Below, piece by piece: positions 1-9,386 of a stretch of 64,000 nucleotides of DNA; position 1 is the stretch's first letter; each line of letters opens with the position of its first letter. The notes under the pieces are model-generated. The model searched no databases. It worked only from the letters and a program-made list of their open reading frames with translations, and was not told where the DNA came from. The position numbers were made by a program, and so were the translations under genes. The DNA lies in NCBI RefSeq assembly GCF_900156425.1, contig NZ_FTNO01000001.1, forward strand, positions 2,019,689-2,083,688, read 5' to 3'. The DNA comes from Haladaptatus litoreus. Lineage in GTDB: Archaea; Halobacteriota; Halobacteria; Halobacteriales; Haladaptataceae.

Positions 1-489
1 TGCGAACACCTGTTGCATGCGTGGATGTGTAGTTGCGTGGTGATTTATTTTGTACGGGTTGGCTGGTTTCGGGTTTCGTTCCAGTTTCGCTTTGTAGCGG
101 TTGGTGAGAGCCGTGCTCTCTGTGGTTTTGTGAGATACGCGCTGTCCAGTGGTTCGTGAACGTCTTCCTTTGGTGTGTTTTCATGAATCTCGTGCTAGGT
201 AATCCCGACGAACCCACACCGATTCAACTTCGAATCACTCTCTATCGTGCCGTTCGCGTAAAACCGGGAACATCGAGTTCGACACAAACGACTCGAAACT
301 CCTGCCGAATCAAACAACGGCAACCCAAACTCAGAACCCGAAAAACAGCCATTACAGCGTATTTAACGACTGCATAACGGTGATTAAACGGTGACCTACC
401 GGAATCGTTCACCGGCCAGACCACCAACACAACACCCTCATTCCACAACAATATCTTTTCAAACGCTGGCTTCGCAGGGGAACCAACGA
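1..489. other. Upstream region without a convincing gene
   Basis: No reading frame here has haloarchaeal-looking composition. The short frames are Cys/Arg-rich translations unlike the acidic proteins around them, and no frame open at the left edge looks coding. The last 50 bases carry an AT-rich stretch (aatatctttt, about 448-457) that fits a TATA box for the trkA gene starting at 490. The first 150 bases are T/G-rich on the plus strand and show nothing recognisable. Confidence 0.5.
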
Positions 490-1167
490 ATGTATCTCAT
501 CATCGTCGGTGCGGGCGATATCGGCTCGCAACTCATCAGCATTGCGACCCAGAACAGCAACGACGTGGTGGTCATCGAGAAAAACAAAGAACGCGCCGAA
601 CGCGCGTCGATGGAGTTCGACTGCCTCGTCCTCCACGACGATGCAACCGTCATCGACACCTTGGAAGAAGCAGGTGCAGACCGGGCAGACGCCCTCATCA
701 GCACGACCGACCAAGACGCGACGAACATCATGGTCTGTCTGCTGGGACAGGAGATGGAAGTGCCGTCGCTCGTCTCGGTCGTTCACAACCCCGAACACAT
801 GAACATCTTCCGCCAAATCGGTGTGAACGTCATCGAGAACCCCCAACGCCTCATCGCGGAGTACCTCTATCGCGCCGTGAAACGCCCGTCCATCAAGGAC
901 TACATGAAGGTCGGCGAGACGGCGGAAGTGTTCGAAATCACGGCCGATTCCTACGCGCCGGTTTCGGGCCTCACCCTCTCCGAAGCGGCGAATGAGGGCC
1001 TGTTCGGCGAGGGAATATTGGTCGTCGCAATCGAGCGCGACGACGAAGTCATCACCCCGCGCGGGAACACGAGAATAGAAGGCGGCGACCTCATCACCGT
1101 CTTCTCCGAAAACGGTGCGACGCCGGAGGTAACCGACGTTTTCGGCCACTACGAGGACCACGACTGA
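490..1167 (+). CDS. trkA: TrkA-family potassium uptake regulatory protein
   Basis: This is a cytoplasmic NAD(H)-binding regulatory subunit of a Trk/Ktr potassium uptake system. The N-terminus has the Rossmann motif GAGDIG (residues 5-10) followed by VVVIEKN at the end of the second strand. A C-terminal RCK_C domain (about residues 150-215) ends in the typical GDLITVFS strand. At 225 residues it is a single-RCK protein. The start at 490 places the Rossmann strand at the N-terminus; an upstream in-frame Met at 391 would add a basic, low-complexity tail with no family match. The trkH permease gene begins one base after its stop, so the two form an operon. Family assignment is secure; the ion is inferred from the family. 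Confidence 0.93.
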   Translation: MYLIIVGAGDIGSQLISIATQNSNDVVVIEKNKERAERASMEFDCLVLHDDATVIDTLEEAGADRADALISTTDQDATNIMVCLLGQEMEVPSLVSVVHNPEHMNIFRQIGVNVIENPQRLIAEYLYRAVKRPSIKDYMKVGETAEVFEITADSYAPVSGLTLSEAANEGLFGEGILVVAIERDDEVITPRGNTRIEGGDLITVFSENGATPEVTDVFGHYEDHD

Positions 1168-1168
1168 T

Positions 1169-2842
1169 ATGCCACGTCGTCCAACGGTTGCCGGGGTTCC
1201 GGCAGACCTCGCGGTCATTCTGCGAGACATCGGCGCGCTCGTGCTGATGCAGGCGGCCTTGATGACGTTCACCGTCCTCTTGGCGCTCGCGTTCGAGGAG
1301 TTTTACGTGGCGCTCGCGTTTCTCATCGCGGCAGGAATCACGGCGGGAGCGGGCGGTACTGCCCGAAAGCTGTTCGCAAACGCACCGAATCCGGTCATGA
1401 AACATGGGATGGTCATCGCAGCAGGCGGGTGGTTCGCCACCGCGATTTTCGGGGCGATTCCGTTCTTCCTCGCTGCGCATCTGACGCCCGCTTCCGTGAT
1501 GAACAGCTACGTTCCGGCGGGCGCGAATTACGAACCGATTCGAATCGGCGGCGCGACGACGTTCTCCAGCCTCGCCTACTACGGCAATCCCCTCCACGCG
1601 GTGTTCGAGAGCATGTCAGGGTGGACGGGAAGCGGCCTGACGATGGCGGTTCACGAACCGTCGCTTCCGCGGGCGATTCAGTGGTGGCGTTCACTCATCC
1701 AATGGGTCGGCGGCGTGGGTGTTATCGTTCTCACGACGGCGATTCTCGCCCGTCCCGGGAGCGGTAGCTACGCACTCTACCGTGCAGAAACCCGAGAGGA
1801 GCGCATTCATCCGAGCATCGTCCACACGGTGCAGACGGTGTGGCGAATCTTCCTGCTGTACACGATTCTCGCCGTCGTCCTCCTGTTCGGCGCGATTTGG
1901 TGGAGCGAGCCACAACAGGGCCTGTTTGAAACGTTTTGGCAGTCGTTAAATCACGCGATGACGGCGCTTTCGACGGGCGGGTTCAGCGTTACGGACAACT
2001 CCATCCAGTCATACGATTCGCCGCTGGTCGAGGGTGTTTTGCTCCCGATTATGGCACTCGGGGCAATCGCGTTCCCGATTCATTATCTGGTGCTTCATGA
2101 CCACGATTTCGACGAACTGTTTTCCGACCTCCAAACGCGCTGGCTGTTCTTCCTCTTCGTCGCGGGAAGTCTCGTGCTGTCGGTGCAAAACATCATCGCG
2201 CTCCCGATGGCGAGCGAGGCGTTCACCCAAACCGGGTGGCTTGGGACACAAAACCTCGGAGTGTCGGCGGTGGCGGGCGATGCGACACGGGATTCCGTCT
2301 TCCAGTTCATCAGCGCCCTCACCTGTACCGGCTTTCAGTCGTCGGACATCGGCAACTGGAGCGCGGGCGGGAAACTCATCATCAGCGGCGCGATGGTGCT
2401 GGGCGGTGCGGCGGGGAGCACGGTTGGCGGCATCAAAATCATTCGCGGCTACATGATAAGCAAAGGTATTCAGTGGGAGTTCTCACGGGTGTTTCTTCCG
2501 GCATCTGCGGTCGTCAACACCCGAGTCAACGGCCGAAAACTAGACCGAAACCAAATGTACGAGGAGTTCAGCGAGGCGGCAATCGTCAGCATGCTCTGGA
2601 TTATCCTGCTGATTACGGGAAGCGTCGTCCTCGTGAACGTCGCTCCCGGATTCGGCTACGCTGACGCCCTCTTCGAAGTCGCCAGTGCGCAGGGCAACGT
2701 CGGCCTCTCGACCGGTATCGTCGGTCCGGCGATGTCGCCCCTCGGCGAGGGAATGCTCGTTCTAAATATGTGGGTCGGACGACTCGAAATAATTCCTATA
2801 CTGGTCTTTATCCGGTCTGCTCTGTTCGGACTCAATCCCTGA
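1169..2842 (+). CDS. trkH: TrkH-family potassium transporter membrane subunit
   Basis: This integral membrane subunit carries out K+ uptake and is gated by the TrkA protein encoded just upstream. The 557 residues contain about ten hydrophobic segments and the four selectivity-filter repeats expected of TrkH/KtrB: MSGWTGSGLT near residue 150, ALSTGGFS near 270, ALTCTGFQ near 385 and GNVGLSTG near 510. Each repeat keeps the filter glycine. The C-terminus FIRSALFGLNP is conserved in the family. The start codon lies one base after the trkA stop, which indicates co-transcription. An AT-rich stretch (tatataaataattc) follows the stop. Confidence 0.94.
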   Translation: MPRRPTVAGVPADLAVILRDIGALVLMQAALMTFTVLLALAFEEFYVALAFLIAAGITAGAGGTARKLFANAPNPVMKHGMVIAAGGWFATAIFGAIPFFLAAHLTPASVMNSYVPAGANYEPIRIGGATTFSSLAYYGNPLHAVFESMSGWTGSGLTMAVHEPSLPRAIQWWRSLIQWVGGVGVIVLTTAILARPGSGSYALYRAETREERIHPSIVHTVQTVWRIFLLYTILAVVLLFGAIWWSEPQQGLFETFWQSLNHAMTALSTGGFSVTDNSIQSYDSPLVEGVLLPIMALGAIAFPIHYLVLHDHDFDELFSDLQTRWLFFLFVAGSLVLSVQNIIALPMASEAFTQTGWLGTQNLGVSAVAGDATRDSVFQFISALTCTGFQSSDIGNWSAGGKLIISGAMVLGGAAGSTVGGIKIIRGYMISKGIQWEFSRVFLPASAVVNTRVNGRKLDRNQMYEEFSEAAIVSMLWIILLITGSVVLVNVAPGFGYADALFEVASAQGNVGLSTGIVGPAMSPLGEGMLVLNMWVGRLEIIPILVFIRSALFGLNP

Positions 2843-3047
2843 ACAAGTATATAAATAATTCGGCTGTTGTAGAGCGTTCCGCCCTCATTAACGCTTCATA
2901 GGGCACGATAAACGAAATGGGACACTCTCGTGCCCCCAAATGGTAAAAACGCAAGACTGCACCCGAATAAACGGTTCGAACGTCCCCCAACAGAGAGGGG
3001 TTTTTATGCTCGTGTCAGCGGTTGTATGGACTGAGCAGGAAGTCACC

Positions 3048-3248
3048 ATGGCAACAAAAAATCAGGGGTTCCAAGCAATGGTAGAACTGTGCGACAACTG
3101 CGGCCGCGAAACCTCACACGAGGTATCAGTCGAAATTCGTACCGAGAGCAAAAAGCGGGAGAACGCCGAATTCTCGCGTGAACCGTACCGTATCACGACT
3201 TGTCAGACGTGTGGCGAAGAGAAGAGCCAGCGGATGAACAACGCGTAA
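3048..3248 (+). CDS. Small zinc-ribbon protein (DUF7835-like)
   Basis: This 66-residue protein has two CxxC knuckles, CDNC (C15/C18) and CQTC near the C-terminus, which should bind one zinc ion. The intervening segment is basic (TESKKRENAEFSR), a layout common in small haloarchaeal zinc ribbons. The start at 3048 follows the sequence caccATGG and places the ribbon near the N-terminus; the longer frame from 2940 has a non-conserved leader. The upstream tttttat at about 3000-3006 could be part of a promoter. The molecular role is unknown; nucleic-acid or protein binding is an inference. Confidence 0.75.
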   Translation: MATKNQGFQAMVELCDNCGRETSHEVSVEIRTESKKRENAEFSREPYRITTCQTCGEEKSQRMNNA

Positions 3249-3337
3249 TCTGTTCGGGATACCTGTCAGCTGTTCTCGTTCTCGCGGAAGATTCGTTACC
3301 GAGTTATCACTAAAGCGTAATTGATATTTCGAGGCGA

Positions 3338-4234
3338 CTATCTCGTGAACACTTCACAGCCGTCTTCGGTGACGATGACCGAGTGCTCTTTCTGGCTGAC
3401 GAGGAAGCCCTCCTCTTCTTTGAGCACCGGGTAGCCGTGAACGACGTTTTTCATCTTCAAGCGGCGCAAAGCCATCTCGGGGCGGGAACTGTCCAGCCAT
3501 CGGGTTGCGAACGGAAGCGTGCGAAACTCTTCGGTTATCTGGTCGAGTGCCTTTCGGGCGCTTCGGTCACGAACCGACGCCTCGCGTTCGAGGGAGAAAA
3601 TCTCCTCTTCTGCACCTTCTCGAACCTTGCCACTGCCGTCGGTAGCGAACGGTTCGATGGCGACCACGTCGCCAACCTCCAACTCGATTCCCTGCGAAAC
3701 CGCACGATTCGGAATGTTCGGCTCGGTGTGCTGTTCGTAGTGGGCGAGTCCGTGCCCGGAGAGGTTGACGACCGGATTGTAGCCGTAGCCGTCGATGACG
3801 GACTCGATTTCGGCACCGATTTCGCCCGTCTCCACGCCGGGTTCGACTAGTTCGAGCGCGGCGTCCAACGCTTCCTCGCTCGCCTCCGCGAGGTCATCGT
3901 GGCCAGAGAGGTCAACCGTAATCGCGGTGTCAGCGAGCCAGCCGTCGATTTGGACGCCGATGTCGAGGTTGACCATGTCCTCGCCGAACGTGCTTTCGTC
4001 GCCAATGCTCGGCGTCGCGTGGGCCGCTTCCTCGTCGATGCTGATGTTGACCGGGAACGCGGGTTTGCCGCCGAGTTCGCGGATTCGGTCCTCTGCGTAC
4101 TCCGCAATGTCCAGATGGCTCGCACCGACTTCGACGCGCTCCGCGGTTTCCGTGCGAACCTGTGCGAGGATTTCACCGGCCTCCCGGTGTTTTTCGTACT
4201 TCTCCGCCGAGAGGTCGATTGACTGGTCGCTCAT
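3338..4234 (-). CDS. map: Type II methionyl aminopeptidase
   Basis: The enzyme removes the initiator methionine from nascent proteins. The 298 residues show the pita-bread M24 metalloprotease ligands in order: a substrate His in AAHATPS, metal Asp residues in LDIGVQIDGW and ADTAITVDL, His in SGHGLAHYEQH, Glu in VAIEPFA and the last Glu in VSQKEHSV. The roughly 60-residue insert between the last His and Glu is the hallmark of the type II (archaeal/eukaryotic) form. The next gene, upstream on the same strand, encodes an isoaspartyl peptidase, giving a small protein-maturation and repair neighbourhood. Confidence 0.95.
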   Translation of the reverse strand: MSDQSIDLSAEKYEKHREAGEILAQVRTETAERVEVGASHLDIAEYAEDRIRELGGKPAFPVNISIDEEAAHATPSIGDESTFGEDMVNLDIGVQIDGWLADTAITVDLSGHDDLAEASEEALDAALELVEPGVETGEIGAEIESVIDGYGYNPVVNLSGHGLAHYEQHTEPNIPNRAVSQGIELEVGDVVAIEPFATDGSGKVREGAEEEIFSLEREASVRDRSARKALDQITEEFRTLPFATRWLDSSRPEMALRRLKMKNVVHGYPVLKEEEGFLVSQKEHSVIVTEDGCEVFTR

Positions 4235-4318
4235 GTCTCGATGTTCGCCCGAATGCCGGAAAGAGTTTGCGTTACGTGAAAACGCGGCGAGGTGGACTGA
4301 TCCGGTCCGAATCTATCG

Positions 4319-5167
4319 TTACCGATTGATGCTGATTTGCATTGCGTCGCTGTTGAACGCGCTTCCAACGTTCCCGTCGTTGTCAAGGACGATGACGCCC
4401 GCGGTCGAACCGGTGAGTTCGGCGAACTCCTCGATTGCTCGATCTGCGGCCTCCTGTGCGTCGTACCCGGATTCGAGGTGGCGAACCGCCCGCCGAGTGA
4501 GCGTCGATTTGGCGATGTCTTCGCCCGCGCCTGTGGAACTGGCCGCACCTGCCGGGGCCGCGTAAAAGCCACTGCCGATTTGCGGAACGTCGCCGACTCG
4601 ACCCGCAAGTGCGAGCCACCGCCCGCCGGTCGAAGTCGCCGCCGCAAATTCGTCGCCGTCGTAGGCGACCGCGCCGACCGTATCCGCCCCGCCGAACTTC
4701 TCGCGGAGCCATTCGAGATGCTCGCTCGGACTGCCGTCCGGTGCGTCGTAGTCGTTCCACCGTTCTTGGCTCTTTTCCGTCCAGAGGTCGATTTCGGTTT
4801 CGACGCCAAAATCCGCCGCCAATTCGACCGCGTGGTCGCCGCTGACGAGGACGTGCGGCGTTTCCTCCATCACCACGCGGGCCGCACTGACTGCGTGTTC
4901 GACGCCGGGCATGGAGCAGGCCGCGCCCGCTTCGCGGTCACTCGTCATGATTCCGGCGTCAGTTCGAACCTCGCCGTCGCTCTGGACTGCACCGCCGACG
5001 CCCGCGTTGAATCGCGGCGACGATTCGAGGACGTGAACCGCGGCTTCGACCGCATCAACGACCGTATCCGCCTTTCCGCCGGTTTCCGCGGCTTCGTCGA
5101 GTACCGCCTGTCGAGGTGTCGGTTCGTCGGGTTCGCCGCCAGCGCCGCCGTGAACGATGACTTTCAT
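4319..5167 (-). CDS. Isoaspartyl peptidase / L-asparaginase (Ntn hydrolase)
   Basis: This plant-type asparaginase/isoaspartyl dipeptidase is made as a precursor that self-cleaves to expose a threonine nucleophile. The predicted site is G-A-D-T163-V-G-A-V, within the family motif DTVGAVA; residues 1-162 would form the alpha chain and 163-282 the beta chain. The N-terminus (MKVIVHGGAG) and the FNAGVGGAVQSDG segment are also family signatures. It hydrolyses isoaspartyl peptides from damaged proteins and often L-asparagine. It sits upstream of map on the same strand, 84 bases away. Confidence 0.92.
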   Translation of the reverse strand: MKVIVHGGAGGEPDEPTPRQAVLDEAAETGGKADTVVDAVEAAVHVLESSPRFNAGVGGAVQSDGEVRTDAGIMTSDREAGAACSMPGVEHAVSAARVVMEETPHVLVSGDHAVELAADFGVETEIDLWTEKSQERWNDYDAPDGSPSEHLEWLREKFGGADTVGAVAYDGDEFAAATSTGGRWLALAGRVGDVPQIGSGFYAAPAGAASSTGAGEDIAKSTLTRRAVRHLESGYDAQEAADRAIEEFAELTGSTAGVIVLDNDGNVGSAFNSDAMQISINR

Positions 5168-5331
5168 GCCGACTGCTCTCGCGTGAGACAGCTTAAGTTC
5201 ACGTCAAACGGCAGTCCAGACGAAATAGCGATTTGTCGGCTTAGCTGATTGATAGCCCGATTAGCTTTCCTGATAATATCAAATATAATCCCGATAATTA
5301 TACTGCATCGTTCTTCTTTTCTAACTGAATT

Positions 5332-6700
5332 ATGTCCAAAAAGCCTAAATTCAGCCGCCGAACGATGCTCTCGCTAACAGCTATCGGCCTCGCTGGTAGT
5401 TCCACCGCCATCGCCGCACAGTCCTCCAGCGACGACGCATTCGTTAGTACGACGAAGATTCGAGCGTAAACTGGGATACCGACGCATGGCCGCAGGTCGG
5501 GTACGATAACGGTAAAACGAGTTACAATGCGGCCGCGAGCGGTCCGACCGGCGAGCTGTCGGTATCGTGGAAATTCGGCGAGGAGTCGTTCTCAGGCAAG
5601 ATTCCAATCGTTGCGGATGGAACCGCATACACCATTCAAGGCACTCCCCTGTACGACACACAGAAGTTGTACGCCCTTTCCGCTGACGACGGAACGGAGC
5701 AGTGGGTCGCCGAGTTGGAAGGGGACTACGAACAGAACGCCCGCCACGACGACGTTCCGCACTACACGTACGAGATGCGAAACACCGCCGTTGCCGACGG
5801 AATGGTGTACACCAGCCGACTCGATAGAACGGAGGTGTTCGACGCGGAGACAGGTGACCGATTGTGGACCGTGGAACGGGGCGGGAGTGACATCGCAGTC
5901 ACGGACGAACTACTCGTCGTGGACAGTACAATTCTCGATGACAGCAACCTCGAAATAGGACATCGTGTATTGGCACTCTCCCGTGAGGATGGAAGCGTCG
6001 AATGGACGCACGACTTCCGCGGAAGAGGGCAGACCATGGCCGAGCCGAGGCTAAACATCGTCGTTGCCGATGAGTCGGTGTATGCCCGGTGCGCTCCCGT
6101 TGACATCGAGAAAAACCCGATACTCCGCTCTCTCTCCCTCGACAGCGGTGAGGAAGAGTGGTCACGTGAGAACACCAGTCTACAGGCAATATGGTCGCTA
6201 CCGCCAGCGAACTGTACGTGCCGCTCAGTGACTCACTCCTCGTCCTCGACCCCGAAACGGGCGACGAAAAGTGGAGAGACGATTCGAGAGACACCGTCAA
6301 CGCAGTCGGGGACGATATGGCGTACGTCACCAACGGGAACGTTTTGGCCGCAGTGGATTCCGCGACGGGTGACGAACGATGGCAGGTCGAAACAAATCGT
6401 CGTGAAAGCACGGATGTAGTCGTCGCCGGGGGCACGATTTACTGCTCGATTACGGAAGACGATGCAGTTGCCGACAAACTAGTTCTCTATGATGCTACGA
6501 CCGGCGACCATCTCGGCACGTACGAACTGCCGACGACCGCTGACCAAGATGACGGCGTGCTGGACGCAACCAACTATCTCACACCTGCTGGTGGAAAACT
6601 GTACACGGTGTCCGACAATGCGCTGGTCGCCTTCTGTGACAAATCCGACAGTGATTCCGATGGCGAGGATTCGGACGGCGACGATACTGATGACTGTTAA
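5332..6700 (+). pseudogene. Exported PQQ-type beta-propeller protein, two frameshifts
   Basis: Three reading frames in series encode one protein. Frame one (5332-5469) gives a twin-arginine-like signal, SRRTMLSLTAIGLAG, then stops. The second frame takes over at about 5450 (DEDSSVNWDTDAWPQVGYD) and runs to about 6185. The third (to 6700) supplies more propeller blades: LLVLDPETGDEKW, VLAAVDSATGDERW. Each shift is explained by one missing base, near 5448-5451 and near 6186-6190. The blades have the alternating 'D..tG...W' pattern of PQQ_2 repeats, and the C-terminus is a Ser/Asp-rich tail. An intact version would be a secreted, haloarchaeal-type propeller. Either a genuine pseudogene or two sequencing errors. 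Confidence 0.8.
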
Positions 6701-6795
6701 CTACATCGACCAATCCTCCCGACCCACCTAATTCTTTAAGGGTGTATAAGGCTCATACGAGGGGGAAACGGCAGGGCTTTTACCCTCCTCGAAAC

Positions 6796-6809
6796 ATCGT
6801 TCGAACGAT
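6796..6809. promoter_or_regulatory. 14-bp perfect palindrome before icd
   Basis: The sequence ATCGTTCGAACGAT is a perfect palindrome and ends one base before the icd start codon. A cttttacc element at about 6777-6784 fits a TATA box for a short leader. Placed there, the palindrome would lie in the transcription start region, a good position for a repressor operator. No regulator can be named from the sequence. Confidence 0.45.
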
Positions 6810-6810
6810 T

Positions 6811-8076
6811 ATGAGCTACGAGTACGACAAGGTGGAAGTACCTGTGGAAGGGTCCCAAATCACGTATAACGAGGAGACGAGTGAGTTGGAAGTTCCCGAC
6901 GACCCGATTATTCCGATTATCCACGGCGACGGTATCGGAACCGACGTCGGTCCAGCGGCACAGAAAGTTCTCGAAGCCGCGGCGGAAGCGACAGGACGCG
7001 AAATCAACTGGATGCGCGTCTACGCCGGAGAAAGCGCACGCGAAACCTACGACGAGAACCTGCCGGACGACACCGTCGAAGCAATCAAAGAGTTCAACAT
7101 CGCCATCAAAGGGCCGCTCACGACGCCAGTCGGCGCAGGATTCCGCAGCCTGAACGTCGCGCTTCGTAAGACGCTCGACCTCTACGCGAACGTTCGCCCA
7201 ACGTACCACCTCGACGGCGTTCCGTCGCCCGTCAAAAACCCCGGCGCGATGGACATGGTCACCTTCCGTGAGAACACGGAGGACGTGTACGCCGGTATCG
7301 AGTGGGAAGCAGGCTCCGACGAAGTCGAGCAAGTCAAGGCATTCGTCGAGGACGAAATGGGCTACGATTCGACCATCCACGACGGCCCGGTCGGCATCGG
7401 CATCAAGCCGATTACCGAGTTCGGAACGAAACGTCTCGTCCGCGAGGCAATCGAGTACGCCCTCGAAAACGACCGTGACTCCGTCACGCTCGTCCACAAG
7501 GGCAACATCATGAAGTTCACCGAAGGCGCGTTCCGCGACTGGGGCTACGAACTCGCAGAGGAGGAGTTCGCCGACGTGACCATTACGGAAGACGAGCTGT
7601 GGGACGAGTACGACGGCGAACAACCGGACGACAAACTCGTCGTCAAAGACCGCATCGCGGACAACATGCTCCAGCAGATTCTCACCCGCACCGACCAGTA
7701 CGACGTCGTCGCCACGATGAATCTGAACGGCGACTACATGTCCGACGCCGCAGGTGCCCAAATCGGTGGCCTCGGCATCGCACCCGGTGCGAACTTCGGC
7801 GACCACCGTTGTCTCGCAGAGCCGGTTCACGGTTCCGCACCGAAATACGCAGGCGAGGACAAGGTCAACCCGACTGCGATGATTCTGTCCGGCCGCCTCA
7901 TGCTCGAATACATGGGATGGAAGGACGCAGGCAAACTCGTCCGTGACGCCGTCGAAGAGACGATTTCGTCCGGCAAGGTCACCTACGACCTCGAACGCCA
8001 GATCGAGGGCGGCGAGAAACTCGCAACAAGCGAGTACGCCGACGCCATCGTCGAGAACATCCACGACCTCGCGTAA
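6811..8076 (+). CDS. icd: Isocitrate dehydrogenase (NADP-dependent)
   Basis: This TCA-cycle enzyme oxidises isocitrate to 2-oxoglutarate and CO2. The 421 residues match the usual length of the haloarchaeal enzyme. Visible signatures are GDGIGTDVG near the N-terminus, the isocitrate-binding segment GAGFRSLNVALRKTLDLY, the FRENTEDVYAG loop, the metal-binding NGDYMSDAAGAQIGGLG, and the cofactor region HGSAPKYAGEDKVNPTAM. The start at 6811 gives the expected N-terminus MSYEYDKVEVP; the upstream Met at 6742 would translate the promoter. It is monocistronic, with gaps on both sides. Confidence 0.96.
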   Translation: MSYEYDKVEVPVEGSQITYNEETSELEVPDDPIIPIIHGDGIGTDVGPAAQKVLEAAAEATGREINWMRVYAGESARETYDENLPDDTVEAIKEFNIAIKGPLTTPVGAGFRSLNVALRKTLDLYANVRPTYHLDGVPSPVKNPGAMDMVTFRENTEDVYAGIEWEAGSDEVEQVKAFVEDEMGYDSTIHDGPVGIGIKPITEFGTKRLVREAIEYALENDRDSVTLVHKGNIMKFTEGAFRDWGYELAEEEFADVTITEDELWDEYDGEQPDDKLVVKDRIADNMLQQILTRTDQYDVVATMNLNGDYMSDAAGAQIGGLGIAPGANFGDHRCLAEPVHGSAPKYAGEDKVNPTAMILSGRLMLEYMGWKDAGKLVRDAVEETISSGKVTYDLERQIEGGEKLATSEYADAIVENIHDLA

Positions 8077-8228
8077 GCGAGTCGTGGGTTAACTGCGCTT
8101 TGCTCAGTGCTATCGAAGAACCCTCTACGAGAGTTTTTCGACCCACCACGGCGACTCCGCGAAAACAGTAACATTTCTCGGAGAATCTGTTTCCACGCCG
8201 AACGTAGTTTGGTCGAATTTGTACCTCG

Positions 8229-8564
8229 TCACTTCCACGGCACGTCCAGTCGCGGCGGACTAAAGATGTCGATTCCACGAACCGGTTCGTCGCCCTCGTT
8301 CTTGGCGGAGTGCGGTTCGTCCCCCGGAATCGCATAGGAGTCGCCTTCTCTGATAACGATTTCTTCGCCGTCAACGACGAACGTCAACGCGCCACTGTGG
8401 ATGAAACCGGTTTGTTCGTGTTCGTGGCTGTGTTCCGGCACCGTCGCGCCGGGTTCGATGTGAAAATGCTGGACGCTCATCTCCTCTCCGGCGGCCAGTT
8501 GCGCGAGATGGACGCCATCGACGGCTTCAGTCGTCTCGTGGTCTGAAAGGGAATCCTTTTCCAT
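8229..8564 (-). CDS. Cupin-domain protein
   Basis: The 111-residue protein is a single beta-barrel cupin. Motif 1 is PEHSHEHEQTGFIHSGALTF, with the His-x-His and Glu metal ligands; motif 2 is YAIPGDEPHSAKN, with the last His ligand. A short N-terminal helix precedes the barrel. The start at 8564 (MEKDSLSDHE) follows a low-complexity stretch; a longer frame extends upstream but overlaps the divergent gene at 8701. Substrate unknown; small cupins of this type may be isomerases, dioxygenases or sensors. Confidence 0.85.
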   Translation of the reverse strand: MEKDSLSDHETTEAVDGVHLAQLAAGEEMSVQHFHIEPGATVPEHSHEHEQTGFIHSGALTFVVDGEEIVIREGDSYAIPGDEPHSAKNEGDEPVRGIDIFSPPRLDVPWK

Positions 8565-8700
8565 GAAAGACACTATCAGGCAGAGACGGTAAATCTCCCG
8601 GCGAGCATTTAAATACGAAGACGGAGCCAGTTCGGCACGATGGCAGTTCGATTTGCGAGCGAACGCAGAGTTAAACACGGCGGCAATCGGAGACAAGGAC

Positions 8701-9222
8701 ATGTACAGCGTCGTCGGGTGTAGCGCGTGTAGCAACCTGTGGATAGTCGATGGAAACCCGGAGACGACGCAGTGTTCGCGCTGTGGCAAGCGGAAGAAGT
8801 TCAGAAAGCTCAAAAAGTTCGTCGAAACCGAGGACGAAGACCAAGCCAGAGAGATTCGCGCGTCCATGCTCGCCAACCGACAGGGACACGGCGACGCCTT
8901 CGCGGAACTCGATTCGTTCGCCGAGATGGACGCCCAAACCGACCACGTGGGAATGGACGACGAGGAGTATTTAGACCGCTCCGGGATCGACACCGAAGAA
9001 GTGTCCGCTGTAGAGGAGCGTTCCAAGCGCGGAACCACCAGCAAGAGCAAGAAGCAAATCATATTGGATTCACTGTCTACCCTCGATAGGCCAGAAGAAG
9101 AGGAAATCGTCACGTATGCGAACGAGCGTGGCGTCTCCCGCGAGTACGTCGAAAAATCACTCGAAAAGCTCGCCCGGCGCGGCGAGGTCAGTGAAAGTCA
9201 GGGCCGATATCGTCGTCTGTAA
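8701..9222 (+). CDS. Zinc-ribbon plus winged-helix protein (DUF5817-like)
   Basis: A two-domain protein of 173 residues. The N-terminus has a zinc ribbon with C7/C10 and C25/C28 (CSACSNLW, CSRCGKRKK) followed by a basic segment. The middle is acidic. The C-terminal 60 residues form a winged-helix-like domain (QIILDSLSTL..EEEIVTYANERGVSREYVEKSL.KLARRGEVSE). This architecture suggests a DNA- or RNA-binding regulator conserved in haloarchaea. The start at 8701 removes a leader coding for nothing recognisable. Function is not known. Confidence 0.8.
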   Translation: MYSVVGCSACSNLWIVDGNPETTQCSRCGKRKKFRKLKKFVETEDEDQAREIRASMLANRQGHGDAFAELDSFAEMDAQTDHVGMDDEEYLDRSGIDTEEVSAVEERSKRGTTSKSKKQIILDSLSTLDRPEEEEIVTYANERGVSREYVEKSLEKLARRGEVSESQGRYRRL

Positions 9223-9245
9223 AAATGGGGGTGAAATGACGCCAA

Positions 9246-9386
9246 CTACGGGAGCGCACCGTTCAGTCCCTTCCAAACGGCAACGACCAGCGTAACGACG
9301 GTGAGCAACAGTTTCAGGAACTTCAGGACACGATATGCTCGGGAATCGGTAATCGGTACGTCCCTATCGGAGGATGCTGTAGCCAT
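9246..9386 (-). CDS. 46-residue membrane peptide
   Basis: This short gene reads MATASSDRDVPITDSRAYRV, then a basic-hydrophobic segment LKFLKLLLTVVTLVVAVWKG and a short tail. The layout is an acidic cytoplasmic N-terminus and one membrane helix. A start ATG at 9386 and a TAG at 9246-9248 bracket 47 codons with normal haloarchaeal codon use. Such single-helix peptides are frequent in haloarchaea and mostly uncharacterised. Confidence 0.55.
   Translation of the reverse strand: MATASSDRDVPITDSRAYRVLKFLKLLLTVVTLVVAVWKGLNGALP

Noticed and set aside
156..377. 73-residue frame upstream of trkA
   Set aside because: Composition is basic and unlike the acidic haloarchaeal proteins nearby, and no motif is visible.
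409..1272. Long minus-strand frame opposite trkA
   Set aside because: It is a shadow of trkA; the His/Val/Asp/Arg-rich composition is typical of an antisense frame in GC-rich coding DNA.
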